Below are positions 8,058-15,533 of a stretch of 64,000 nucleotides of DNA, piece after piece. The DNA is from Candidatus Tumulicola sp. Lineage in GTDB: Bacteria > Vulcanimicrobiota > Vulcanimicrobiia > Eremiobacterales > Eremiobacteraceae. Position 1 is the first letter of the stretch, and each line of letters begins with the position of its first letter. Below the pieces are notes generated by a model. The model did not search any database and was not told where the DNA came from. It saw nothing but the letters and a program-made list of their open reading frames with translations. A program made the translations under genes and the position numbers. The stretch spans positions 1 through 64,000 of the forward strand of contig DATNNM010000014.1 of the NCBI GenBank assembly GCA_035601835.1, in the 5' to 3' direction.

Positions 8058-8270
8058 TCACTTGCGGTCGAATTTGCCCCAGTCAAATCGGGTGACGTCG
8101 CCTGAGACGTGCAGCACGCTGCCGTCAAGATTCACGAGGACGCGGACCGGATCGTTGCCGCGCAATTCAACGAGAATAGCGCCGGTTCTGGTCGTCGCGC
8201 CGACCGCAAAACCGAACTTACGGAACTGCTTGATGACCTCTTTTTGCTTGTCGAACTTCTTCTCGGGCAC
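8058..8270 (-). CDS. Small protein of unknown function (70 aa)
   Basis: A small basic protein that begins right after the LuxR-type regulator gene ends. I take GTG 8270, which lies 20 bases past that stop; longer in-frame starts would run back into the regulator. The sequence starts PEKKFDKQKEVIKQFRKFGF, a charged helix, and continues as short strands (GAILVELRGNDPVRVLV, then GSVLHVSGDVTRF), so a compact helix-plus-sheet domain is likely. No signal peptide or membrane helix. It is the last gene of the operon with two HtrA-like proteases and the regulator. Function unknown; the start is uncertain. Confidence 0.5.
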   Translation of the reverse strand: MPEKKFDKQKEVIKQFRKFGFAVGATTRTGAILVELRGNDPVRVLVNLDGSVLHVSGDVTRFDWGKFDRK

Positions 8271-8289
8271 GACGCTAAAGAGTGTTCGC

Positions 8290-8931
8290 CTAGAGCATGA
8301 TGAGCCCTTGGCGGGCTCCGCGCGCCACGGCTTCGGTTCGGCTGGCGGCGCCAAGTTTGACGAAGATCGAGCCGACGTGGAATTTCACGGTATGCTCCGA
8401 GATGCCCAGGCGCGTGGCGATCGTCTTGTTGCCGAGCCCTTCGGCGAGCATCCGGAGCACGTCGATTTCGCGCGGTGTGAGCGCTTGACCGGGCGCCTCT
8501 AGGACGGCTGAACTGCTCGCAGGGACGAGCGTGGCGGCAGCGTCGGGGTGCACGACGATAAGACCCGCGGCGACCGCTTCGATGGCCGCGCTGACCTCCG
8601 CCGCACCCGCATCACGGGGCAAGACGCCGCGCGCTCCTGCGCGCAGCGCCTGCGCCGCGGTGCCGGGCACCGGATGATCGGCAAGCACAATGACCCACGG
8701 CGCTCCGCGGCGGTCTCCCGCGCCATCTTTGGCGCGCTGCACGTGGTGCTCGATCGCCTCGAGATCGCCGTCGAGCAGCACCACCTCGGCGGGCAACCGA
8801 TCGCCGCCGTTGCGGCGGTCAGGCACATCCGGCCGCCGCTCGACGAGCTCAAGCGCCGGGTTGGCGGCGATCAGCTCGCGCAAGCTCCGCTGAATCACGC
8901 TTGAGTCGGAAGCGATGGCTACGCGCGTCAC
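8290..8931 (-). CDS. Response regulator, receiver + LuxR-type DNA-binding domain
   Basis: A 213-residue NarL/FixJ-type regulator. The receiver domain (about residues 1-120) keeps the phosphorylation site Asp54 in VVLLDGD, but the acidic pair near residue 9 is reduced to one Asp, and the usual switch Lys is Arg (GVLPRDAG), so control by phosphorylation may be atypical. The C-terminal helix-turn-helix is clear: LTPREIDVLRMLAEGLGNKT followed by ISEHTVKFHVGSIFVKLGA. GTG 8931 overlaps the stop of the protease gene (GTGA). No sensor kinase is adjacent, so its input is unknown. It probably controls its own operon or a stress response linked to the proteases. Confidence 0.85.
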   Translation of the reverse strand: MTRVAIASDSSVIQRSLRELIAANPALELVERRPDVPDRRNGGDRLPAEVVLLDGDLEAIEHHVQRAKDGAGDRRGAPWVIVLADHPVPGTAAQALRAGARGVLPRDAGAAEVSAAIEAVAAGLIVVHPDAAATLVPASSSAVLEAPGQALTPREIDVLRMLAEGLGNKTIATRLGISEHTVKFHVGSIFVKLGAASRTEAVARGARQGLIML

Positions 8932-9809
8932 GCTGCTGCGGCCCCCTCGGACTCGGCCCGCAAACGAAACGTGTGTTGCACGGTCGAGCCGGCACGTAAG
9001 ATGTCAAGGGCTACAACGTCGCCCGGTTGCGCCTCGCCCACGGCCGCTTGGACCGAATCCGGCGCATCGATCGGCTTGCCCGCGATGCCGACGACGACGT
9101 CACCCGGAAGCGCTCCCCCTTCTTCTGCCGCGCCTCCGCGAGCGACTTCAAAGATCATCAGGCCAAGGGTCGGCCGATCGCCGCGCAACCGAACAGCCAC
9201 GGGGCCGGTCGTCAGGCCGAGCTGCGCGCGCGCGTCGCCGCCGCGCAGAAAATGTTCGATCGCCGCGCTCGGCACCGCGACGGCGAGTCCGCCGTAGATC
9301 ATGCTGTTGATGCCCACCACGCGCCCTGCGGCGTCCGCCAGCGGGCCGCCGGAGTTGCCGGGCGCGATGCGCAGGTCCGCCTGAATCCAGCGTCCGGCCC
9401 CGCGAGCGTTGCCCGTGTCGTGAATGATCCCGGCCGTGATCGCGCCGACGAGACCGAGCGGATTGCCGGCAGCTAACGCGAGCTCTCCCACCCGCAGCGT
9501 CGAGGAGTCCCGGATCTCGGCCGGTCGCAAGCCGGTCGCGTTCACCTCGAGAGCGGCGATATCGCGCCGAGCGTCTGAAGCGGTCACGCGTGCCTCAAAC
9601 GTCCGGCCATCGGAAAGCTCGACGCGCGCGCGGCCGCCGCGAGCCACGACGTGGGCGTTCGTGACGATCACGCCGTCGGCGCGCCAAATCACGCCGGATC
9701 CGCCGCCCGAGCGCGGCGCCATCACCTGGACGGTGCTACGGCGCAGCCGATCGGCGACTTCGGCCAGGTCGCGGTTTAAGATTCCGCCGGTGTCGATCAT
9801 CGCGCTCAT
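8928..9809 (-). CDS. HtrA-like trypsin-fold serine protease with PDZ domain (second of pair)
   Basis: A 293-residue S1C-family protein. The triad is complete: His53 in VTNAHVV, Asp in RRDIAALEV and Ser in APGNSGGPL. A PDZ domain follows (about residues 200-285; GGALPGDVVVGIAGKPIDAP). ATG 9809 is chosen because it overlaps the TGA of the upstream protease (ATGA). Unlike DegP or DegS, there is no signal peptide or membrane anchor, so the protein should stay in the cytoplasm unless exported otherwise. It lies between a paralogue and a LuxR-type regulator. The pair could form mixed oligomers that degrade damaged protein. Family firm, location and substrate inferred. Confidence 0.85.
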   Translation of the reverse strand: MSAMIDTGGILNRDLAEVADRLRRSTVQVMAPRSGGGSGVIWRADGVIVTNAHVVARGGRARVELSDGRTFEARVTASDARRDIAALEVNATGLRPAEIRDSSTLRVGELALAAGNPLGLVGAITAGIIHDTGNARGAGRWIQADLRIAPGNSGGPLADAAGRVVGINSMIYGGLAVAVPSAAIEHFLRGGDARAQLGLTTGPVAVRLRGDRPTLGLMIFEVARGGAAEEGGALPGDVVVGIAGKPIDAPDSVQAAVGEAQPGDVVALDILRAGSTVQHTFRLRAESEGAAAA

Positions 9810-10732
9810 TCTTGCGGTCGCTCGCCGACCGTCACGCTGACCTCGGTGGCAGCCCCGCCGCGCACCAGCCTTAGACGTAGGGCCTTGCCGACGCGGTCGG
9901 ATCCGAGCTGCGTCAGCACGTCGTCCGTGTCTTCGATCGGCGTGCCGTCGAGCGCGACGATGATGTCGCCCACGAAAATGCCACCGCGTTCGGCCGGGCC
10001 CTCCGGCTCGACCGCCACCACGATCGCGCCGCCGTCGCCGTTGACGCCCGCCGCGCGCCGCAGCGCATCCGATAGACGCACGGGCTGCATGCCGATGCCG
10101 AGGTAGCCGCGCGCGATGCGCCCACGCGTCAGCAATTGATCGATGACTCGATTCACGGTCGCCACTGGGAGCGTGAGATCGAAGCGGCGCGAGAGCGCCG
10201 AGGTGTTGATCCCGATCACGCCGCCGCTCGAGTCGATCAGCGGGCCGCCGGAAAAACCTGGATACAGGTTGAGGTCGAGCGCGATGAACTGCTCGACATG
10301 TCCGCCGCGCCACGTCCGCCATGCTCCGCCGACGGCGCTTGCCACGCCGCTGCTCGCGCGCAAACCGTCGTCGCCGGCGCGGGCGACGGCGATGACGAGA
10401 TGTCCGACCTTGAGCTCCTCGGCGCCGGCGAACTGCGCAACGGGCACGCCGCCCGCTTCCACCTTGAGCACGGCCAGGTCGGTGTCCGAGTCGCGCCCAG
10501 CCAGCGTGGCAGCGACCGAACGCCCATCCGGAAACGTGACCGAGATGTCGTCTTCCTGGCGAATGGTGTGGTCGGCCGTAACGATGACGCCCTGACGCCA
10601 GTGGACGCCGCTGGAGGGCGAACGATGGCGCGCGTGCACGGCAACAGTGAAGCGACCCGCGCGGTCGACGGCGTCGGCGAGGTCGTTGGAAAGAGCCAGC
10701 AGCGAGCCGCCGGCCGAGATATTTTGAGTCAT
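9806..10732 (-). CDS. HtrA-like trypsin-fold serine protease with PDZ domain (first of pair)
   Basis: A 308-residue paralogue of the next gene. The catalytic residues are His in VTADHTI, Asp in DTDLAVLK and Ser in YPGFSGGPL; the oxyanion motif reads GFSGG rather than GNSGG. The PDZ domain occupies roughly residues 215-300 (GGIFVGDIIVALDGTPIEDT). ATG 10732 gives MTQNISAGG and places the fold at the usual spacing. The longer frame upstream would overlap the HxlR gene. No Shine-Dalgarno sequence, signal peptide or membrane helix is visible. As the first protease of the operon it may be made together with HxlR, 47 bases upstream on the same strand. The atypical loops suggest altered specificity. 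Confidence 0.82.
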   Translation of the reverse strand: MTQNISAGGSLLALSNDLADAVDRAGRFTVAVHARHRSPSSGVHWRQGVIVTADHTIRQEDDISVTFPDGRSVAATLAGRDSDTDLAVLKVEAGGVPVAQFAGAEELKVGHLVIAVARAGDDGLRASSGVASAVGGAWRTWRGGHVEQFIALDLNLYPGFSGGPLIDSSGGVIGINTSALSRRFDLTLPVATVNRVIDQLLTRGRIARGYLGIGMQPVRLSDALRRAAGVNGDGGAIVVAVEPEGPAERGGIFVGDIIVALDGTPIEDTDDVLTQLGSDRVGKALRLRLVRGGAATEVSVTVGERPQE

Positions 10733-10779
10733 GCTATGATTATGAGCCGTTGAGGCCCCAAGGGGTACCGGAAAAAACG

Positions 10780-11136
10780 CTAGGCCGCCGGGATCGAGCT
10801 GGACTCGCGCCGTCCGAGCAACACCGATGAATGCTCCGTGGCCCAATCGTGCAGCTTGCCGAGGATTGGCAGCAGTCCTTCGCCGAGCTTGGTCAGCGCG
10901 TATTCGACGCGCGGCGGCACCTCCGGATGCACGGTGCGAGTGACCAAGCCGTCGGCTTCGAGGTCGCGCAACTGCCTTGTCAGCACCTTCGGCGTCACGC
11001 CTTCCAGCGCGCGCTGCAGTTCACCGAAGCGCATGGTCTTCTCACCGAGGTTGCAGATGATGATGACTTTCCACTTGTCCGCGATCATCGCCACGGTGCG
11101 CTGGATCGGGCAGGCAAGCTTGGTCGTGTAGGTCAT
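10780..11136 (-). CDS. HxlR-family winged-helix regulator
   Basis: A 118-residue regulator starting MTYTTKLACPIQRT, which matches the usual start of the family, with the conserved Cys near the N-terminus that serves as a redox or electrophile sensor in some members. The winged helix is plain: KWKVIIICNLGEKTMRFGEL, then GVTPKVLTRQLRDLEADGLV and VPPRVEYALTKLGEGL. ATG 11136 is preferred; a start at 11199 would cover the operator-like repeat. AAAGGAT lies upstream at a rather long spacing. It faces the DUF5069 gene across a short promoter region and probably controls both directions. HxlR proteins usually bind as dimers to such shared regions. Confidence 0.85.
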   Translation of the reverse strand: MTYTTKLACPIQRTVAMIADKWKVIIICNLGEKTMRFGELQRALEGVTPKVLTRQLRDLEADGLVTRTVHPEVPPRVEYALTKLGEGLLPILGKLHDWATEHSSVLLGRRESSSIPAA

Positions 11137-11182
11137 TTGGTTGTCGCTATCCTTTGGGTGATTATAGGTCAAAATAGATATT

Positions 11183-11216
11183 ACTATCTTTTTATCCATA
11201 AGTCAAGTAAGATAGT
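11183..11216. promoter_or_regulatory. Operator-like inverted repeat between HxlR and DUF5069 genes
   Basis: ACTATCTT (11183-11190) and AAGATAGT (11209-11216) form a perfect 8-bp inverted repeat with 18 bases between the arms. The centres of the arms are about 26 bases apart, between two and three helical turns. It lies in an AT-rich stretch in the divergent gap, where a dimeric HxlR protein would be expected to bind. A third half-match, TTACTATC, is part of the left arm. Confidence 0.5.
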
Positions 11217-11302
11217 GCCTGACAATCACAATTCAACCACTTCTAGCCTGCGTTTGCGGCCCGCCAAGGGCCCGCCAGGCCTCGAAAGGAGCCCCAACGA
11301 TT

Positions 11303-11746
11303 ATGGACCTCACCAAGACCTTCCCGCGCAGCGCGAAGGCGAAATTCGCCGGTCTGAACATGCTCGGCCGGACGACCGACAAAGCTCGAGCCTTCAACGC
11401 GGGGACTTTGGGCGAGTACCACTACAACTGCGGCATGGACCAAAAAGCCTTCGCCCTTTTGGGCATCGACCACGAGACCTACGCCAAGAAGGTCGCCGAG
11501 CTCAAGGACGACGCCGCGATCGAGCGCTGGGTCAAAGACGCTTTCCTGAAGGGCAGGAGCGGCACCCAGATCGATGCCTACAACAAGACTATCGAAGAGC
11601 TGCATCCGGAAGCCGGCAGCGAAGGCGAGAAGTACTTCCTCGAGCTGCGCGACACGGTCGCGCCGGGCCGCACCGACGTCACCACGTGGCCGGACCTGCT
11701 CGATCTCGACGAGCACCGTCAAGTCCCGATCAAGACAGCGGCGTAA
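11303..11746 (+). CDS. DUF5069-family protein
   Basis: A 147-residue soluble protein beginning DLTKTFPRSAKAKFAGLNML, then TTDKARAFNAGTLGEYHYNC, the conserved start of the DUF5069 family, whose members are about this long. ATG 11303 is preceded by AAAGGAG at 11 bases. The invariant-looking GRTTDKARA and GEYHYNC blocks suggest a conserved small-molecule or protein site, but no activity is known to me for the family. It is divergent from the HxlR regulator, so it is probably its target and may respond to the same redox or chemical signal. A strong terminator follows. Function unknown. Confidence 0.8.
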   Translation: MDLTKTFPRSAKAKFAGLNMLGRTTDKARAFNAGTLGEYHYNCGMDQKAFALLGIDHETYAKKVAELKDDAAIERWVKDAFLKGRSGTQIDAYNKTIEELHPEAGSEGEKYFLELRDTVAPGRTDVTTWPDLLDLDEHRQVPIKTAA

Positions 11747-11752
11747 GGAACT

Positions 11753-11777
11753 CCGGGGCTAAAGCCCCGGCACTACA
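11753..11777. repeat. Hairpin repeat A, copy 1
   Basis: CCGGGGCT-AA-AGCCCCGG followed by CACTACA. The same 25 bases recur at 49671-49695 in the same orientation. The palindromic core and position just after a gene fit a REP-like dispersed element. Confidence 0.75.
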
Positions 11778-11793
11778 GAACTCGAATGTCATC

Positions 11794-11825
11794 AAGCGCG
11801 CCCTCAGCGAGGGCGCGCTTTTCTT
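11794..11825. terminator. Strong bidirectional intrinsic terminator
   Basis: AAGCGCGCCCTC (11794-11805) pairs perfectly with GAGGGCGCGCTT (11809-11820) across a three-base loop, followed by TTCTT. Read on the minus strand the flanking A bases give a short T-tail. It sits between the converging DUF5069 and lipoprotein genes. Confidence 0.85.
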
Positions 11826-11830
11826 CGTCG

Positions 11831-12787
11831 CTATGGTCCGATGGCCGCCGCTTCCGGATTACCGCTCGGCGGCGTTAGCACGACCGTTGGTGCCAGCGTG
11901 TTCGAGAACGACGTCGCGACGGTCGGGAAGACCAGGATTTTGCCATTCTGGAGATCGGCGGCGTACAGGTTGCCCGCCGCGTCGATGGCGAGACTGTAAA
12001 TGTCCGTACTTCCGGTCGCTGTATCGACAAAGTCCGGCGTGGCGCCATTAGCTTGATTGCTGGCGTTGAAGCGGAGTAGGTGTCCAAGGCTGTGACTTCC
12101 GGCGTACAGGTTCCCTGCGCCATCCATTGCGAGCCCGATAATAGTCTCGCCGCCGGTATTGAGAACTGCGCTATGTGTTTCGCCGTTCGTAACCGGATGG
12201 TTGAAGCGGATGATGTTTCCCCCAGTGCCTTCGTTGGCTATGAAGAGGTCGCCGGCGGCGTTCCAGGCGAGTCCCTCGGGCCGGACGAGCAGATCCGAAA
12301 GCGTGATGCTCGGCGCCGGCGAGACGCTGCCGCTGTACGGCCCCGGGTACTGGTAACAGGCCCCAATGGTACTACAGGTCCACACAAGGCCGCCCGGGTC
12401 CACCGCCACGACATACGCGCAGCAGGTGAACCCCGTCGTGATGGTCGCGATCGGCGTGCTGGCCGACGTCACGAACGGCGCATAGGCGGTGATGTAGACA
12501 TTGCCTGTACCCTGATTATTCACGGCGACCATATCGCCGAACCGATCGAACGCGATGGATTTGACGTTCGTCGCCCCGTTGCCCGGCATCGTGACGGTTG
12601 GGGACGACGAGTTGCTCAGCGGCAACGCGAACTGCCAGATCTGCGGCGCAGGCGTAGACGCGTTCGACGCCGTGTAGAAATGCGTGAACGCCGGCAGCGG
12701 GTTTATGGGAGTAGTCGTGCTTGAATTGCAACCAAAGGTCAAAGCGGCGCCTGCTGCAACGACGGCGGCCGCAACGAATGTTCTCAT
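11831..12787 (-). CDS. Beta-propeller lipoprotein (NHL/SMP-30-like repeats)
   Basis: A 318-residue protein starting at ATG 12787, with GAGGAG seven bases upstream. The N-terminus is a lipoprotein signal, MRTFVAAAVVAAGAALTFGC, with Cys20 as the lipid-attachment residue; the lipobox (TFGC) is slightly off consensus. After a Ser/Thr-rich linker there are about six repeats built on patterns such as GLAMDGAGNLYAGSH, LAIDAAGNLYAADL and LAWNAAGDLFIANE. These are typical of NHL/SMP-30 type beta-propellers that often serve as protein interaction or sugar-lactone platforms. No catalytic metal site can be assigned. It stands alone leftward, with the terminator at its 3' side. Confidence 0.75.
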   Translation of the reverse strand: MRTFVAAAVVAAGAALTFGCNSSTTTPINPLPAFTHFYTASNASTPAPQIWQFALPLSNSSSPTVTMPGNGATNVKSIAFDRFGDMVAVNNQGTGNVYITAYAPFVTSASTPIATITTGFTCCAYVVAVDPGGLVWTCSTIGACYQYPGPYSGSVSPAPSITLSDLLVRPEGLAWNAAGDLFIANEGTGGNIIRFNHPVTNGETHSAVLNTGGETIIGLAMDGAGNLYAGSHSLGHLLRFNASNQANGATPDFVDTATGSTDIYSLAIDAAGNLYAADLQNGKILVFPTVATSFSNTLAPTVVLTPPSGNPEAAAIGP

Positions 12788-12867
12788 CGGTAACTCCTCA
12801 TCAAACGAACGGAAAAAACCACAGCCCCTGCACCTAGGTTGCGTTGCTGCCCGTTTCGGCACGACCG

Positions 12868-13386
12868 TTAGGCGACCTGCACCAACGCGCTCACAATTTC
12901 GTCGAGCGCGTCCTGTGCAAGGGCGCGCATTTCCTCATCGGTGCGGTCTTGGATCGGGTGCGCCACGAATACGCGTGCAGGATCCGCGCCGAGCGCGCGC
13001 GCTTGGCTGTCGGCAGCGCCCTTGAACGCGATCGAGGACACCATCACGGATGGGATGCCCCAGCTCTCCAGTCCCACGATGTCGTGCACACTGCACGACG
13101 AGCACGAGCCTCAGTCGGCCAGCGCTTCGATGACGGCCTCGCACTTGGCGTGGATCTGCTGCCTGAGATCCAACGGCGCGGGCTTGGTGAACGTGGGCTT
13201 GCGGAAGCGCTCGATGCGTGCGCCGCGTGCCACCAGCAACTCGCTGAGCCGGTCGAGAAAAACATCGCCGCGCGGTTTCGAGATATCGAGCAGCCCGAGC
13301 GTCTTGCCGCTCACGCCGCTCAGTCGCGGCGCGCGCGGTCGCGCTACGGGTTCTCTTTCCCCGGTTGGGTCCAGCAAAGCGCTCAT
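12868..13386 (-). CDS. UGSC-family selenoprotein (in-frame TGA read as selenocysteine)
   Basis: One 172-residue protein split by a single in-frame TGA at 13111-13113. Reading TGA as selenocysteine gives EALAD-U-GSCSSCSVHD, exactly the U-G-S-C motif that names this family, and the frame then stays open to TAA at 12868. ATG 13386 has GAGGTG six bases upstream and overlaps the stop of the thioredoxin-fusion gene (ATGA). The N-terminal half contains a Rossmann-like GKTLGLLDISKPRGDVFLD; the second half is GLESWGIPSVMVSS. The Sec-Gly-Ser-Cys pair is a redox active site, as in UxxC/CxxC proteins. A perfect hairpin follows the TGA at SECIS distance. The family's substrate is not known. selA, selB, selD and tRNA-Sec are not in this window and must be elsewhere. 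Confidence 0.88.
13081..13113 (-). promoter_or_regulatory. SECIS-like hairpin directing UGA to selenocysteine
   Basis: On the coding (minus) strand the TGA (13113-13111) is followed by 11 bases, then GTCGTGCA-GTG-TGCACGAC: an 8-bp perfect stem with a three-base loop rich in G and T (13099-13081). Bacterial SECIS elements are hairpins within the coding region about this far past the UGA, with a G/U-bearing loop for SelB. Position and loop content both fit. Confidence 0.7.
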
Positions 13387-14837
13387 GTACGCACCTCTCG
13401 AGTGACCGGTTGACTGCCGACCGGACCGCGGGCCCAACCCGCCAAGATCGCGGAGAACATGCCGGCGTCGCCGCCGGCGTGCACGAAAAGCAATCCGTCG
13501 GGCGTGAACTTAGGCACGGGCTTGCCGGCTACTTGCGGCGGCATCCCTTCGGCGCAGCCGCCCGCGCCGACGACGAGTTCGTCTCCCTGCACGGTCAACA
13601 GCTCCAAGAGCCGCTCCCGCAGGCGCGCCTTCGACCAGCCGTCATTGCGAAAAACGCGCCCATGTTCGGGGGAAACGATGACGACGGCGTCGGTCACGAG
13701 CGCAAGTTTCGGATGCCAGACGGCGCGCAAGCAGCCCGCATACGAGCGCGCCAGCGATTCGGCGCTGCGTGACTTTTGGTCCACGATGCCGCGCACGCCT
13801 TCGGCTGCGAAAAGCGTGACGGTCGACGCGCTGGGCGCGAAGCCGCGCTCAACCGACAGCGCTTCCCAGGGCGATCCCTCTTCTGCTTCTGCAAAGCAAA
13901 ACGTGTACTTGCCCGGGTTCCCGAGCGTAGCGCGATCCACGCCGCCGGGTTTGCCGCCGCCGACGTTGCGCACGACGAGCTGCAGCGCTCTGCCGATGGT
14001 CGCGTTCGCGCGATTGCCCTGGCCGAGCGCGTTGACGCCGGAGTTCATGCCGATCGCGCGCGCGATCGGTCCGTTCACGATGATCGCGGGGCCGACGAAC
14101 ATAGTGGTGGCGAGCACGCCGTGGATGTTGAACTCGTCGCTGCACGCCGCTTCGATCGCCGCCAAGACGACGGGGAAGTACTCCGGGCGGCAGCCCGCCA
14201 TCACCGCGTTGATCGCGGCCTTTTCGACAGTGCAGTCCGCCAAGTCCGGCGGCACGAGCGCGACCAGCTCATCCGGCTTGCGCGTCGTGCCCTCGAGCAT
14301 CCGCAAGACGCGCTCGGGCGTCGGCGGCACGAGCGGCAAGCCGTCGCTCCAGCCGCGCTCGAAGCACGCCTCGATGGCATCCTCGCCAGATCCGATCTCG
14401 ACGCGCCGCGAACGCAAGGCCGATCCGCCGCCGCGCGAGGCAAAGCGGTCCGCGACGTCCGGATCTTGCGTGCGCGAGCCGCAGCCCGGTCGAAAGCCCG
14501 GCAGCTCCGCGCCAAGCCCCGAGACGCCCGTCAGCGCTTCCCAATCCTCGCGCTTCCAGCCCTGAGTCTTTGCGGTCACGCGGCCCGCGCCGTCGACGCG
14601 CATGAGCGTCGGCACTATTTCGACGTCGAACGCGAACGACGCGTCGAGCTGCCGGTCGTCACGAACAGGCAGGCCGGGCGGAAACGCCGGATCGTCTTGG
14701 GAGAACACGGTCAGCGGCGGCGCCTCACGCGCGAGCTGCTGCAGCACCGGCACGACAAGTTCGCAGGTCGGGCAATCGCGCTTGACGACTGCTACGAGCC
14801 CCTCGGGGACAACAGGTCCTGTTGTACCTAGCCCCAT
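13383..14837 (-). CDS. Thioredoxin-domain fusion protein, partner of the UGSC selenoprotein
   Basis: A 484-residue protein in two parts. Residues 1-110 are a thioredoxin fold with a CPTC active site (Cys22 and Cys25 in VVKRDCPTCELVV) and a cis-Pro loop (VPTLMRVD). From about residue 150 a conserved domain that I cannot name follows, with blocks such as FERGWSDGLPLVPPTPERV, GCRPEYFPVVLAAIEA and NGPIARAIGMNSGVNALGQG. Several conserved cysteines occur there (LADCTVEK, MAGCRPEY, GAGGCAEG). The gene overlaps the UGSC gene by 4 bases and the rhomboid gene by 10. The obvious idea is that the thioredoxin part reduces the selenocysteine-cysteine pair of the UGSC protein. ATG 14837 is the furthest start; one just before the CPTC region is less likely. 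Confidence 0.72.
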   Translation of the reverse strand: MGLGTTGPVVPEGLVAVVKRDCPTCELVVPVLQQLAREAPPLTVFSQDDPAFPPGLPVRDDRQLDASFAFDVEIVPTLMRVDGAGRVTAKTQGWKREDWEALTGVSGLGAELPGFRPGCGSRTQDPDVADRFASRGGGSALRSRRVEIGSGEDAIEACFERGWSDGLPLVPPTPERVLRMLEGTTRKPDELVALVPPDLADCTVEKAAINAVMAGCRPEYFPVVLAAIEAACSDEFNIHGVLATTMFVGPAIIVNGPIARAIGMNSGVNALGQGNRANATIGRALQLVVRNVGGGKPGGVDRATLGNPGKYTFCFAEAEEGSPWEALSVERGFAPSASTVTLFAAEGVRGIVDQKSRSAESLARSYAGCLRAVWHPKLALVTDAVVIVSPEHGRVFRNDGWSKARLRERLLELLTVQGDELVVGAGGCAEGMPPQVAGKPVPKFTPDGLLFVHAGGDAGMFSAILAGWARGPVGSQPVTREVRT

Positions 14838-15520
14838 ACGCGGGGAGCCTCGCGCACTTTGAACGCTCCGATGACGATGAGCCCCACCACGAAGCCGACG
14901 ATGTGCTCGAGGTAGCCGACGCCGCCGCCGGTGCCGGTCTCCAACTGCACCGACAGGACCTGCAGCACGAACCAGAAGCCGATGACCACCAACGCGGGCA
15001 GCTGCAAAAACAAAGGGATGCAGCCGATGGGCAGCACCGCGTCGATCCGGTTGCCCCCGAAATACACGATGAACGCGCCAAGCACCCCGGCGATCGCACC
15101 GGAGGCGCCGATCGCGACCACCTCGGATCCCGGAAACGCGATGACCTGTGCGAGGCCTGCGGCGATCCCACAGACGAGGTAGAAAATCAAGAACCGGATC
15201 GGGCCCGTCAGATACTCGATGTCCGGTCCAAAGATGAACAAATACAGCATGTTGCCTGCGATGTGCAGAAAGCCGGCGTGCACGAAGAGTGCGGTGATGA
15301 GCGTGAGGCCTTCTGGGTGCGGCGCCGGCGCCGGCACTTGGACCTGATGCCAGATATAATACGGCGTGACGCCCAGCGCTCGCACGAAATGCTCCAGACG
15401 TGCCGGCGAGTCGGCGCCTAGCGCCAACTCGTAGACAAACACCACCACGTTCACGCCGATGAGCAGGTACGTCATGACGGGGAGGCTTGGAAGCCTGCCC
15501 TCGTCGCGGTATGGTATCAC
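14828..15520 (-). CDS. Rhomboid-family intramembrane serine protease
   Basis: A 230-residue membrane protein with about six hydrophobic helices. It begins IPYRDEGR, the common cytoplasmic start of this group. Helix 2 carries HAGFLHIAGNM, helix 4 the catalytic Ser in GASGAIAG, and helix 6 the catalytic His in LEHIVGFVVGLIVG-like order. Rhomboids cut helix-destabilised membrane proteins inside the bilayer. GTG 15520 is the start. The ribosome site is weak, so expression may depend on coupling with mlaD, which ends 13 bases upstream. The gene overlaps the thioredoxin-fusion gene, so the Mla, rhomboid and selenoprotein genes are probably one long unit. Substrate unknown. Confidence 0.9.
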   Translation of the reverse strand: MIPYRDEGRLPSLPVMTYLLIGVNVVVFVYELALGADSPARLEHFVRALGVTPYYIWHQVQVPAPAPHPEGLTLITALFVHAGFLHIAGNMLYLFIFGPDIEYLTGPIRFLIFYLVCGIAAGLAQVIAFPGSEVVAIGASGAIAGVLGAFIVYFGGNRIDAVLPIGCIPLFLQLPALVVIGFWFVLQVLSVQLETGTGGGVGYLEHIVGFVVGLIVIGAFKVREAPRVWG

Positions 15521-15533
15521 GCGCCTAGAACCG

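Noticed and set aside
13111-13113. TGA as a true stop or a pseudogene mutation
   Set aside because: The frame stays open and conserved after it, the motif is exactly U-G-S-C and a hairpin lies at SECIS distance, so selenocysteine is the better reading.
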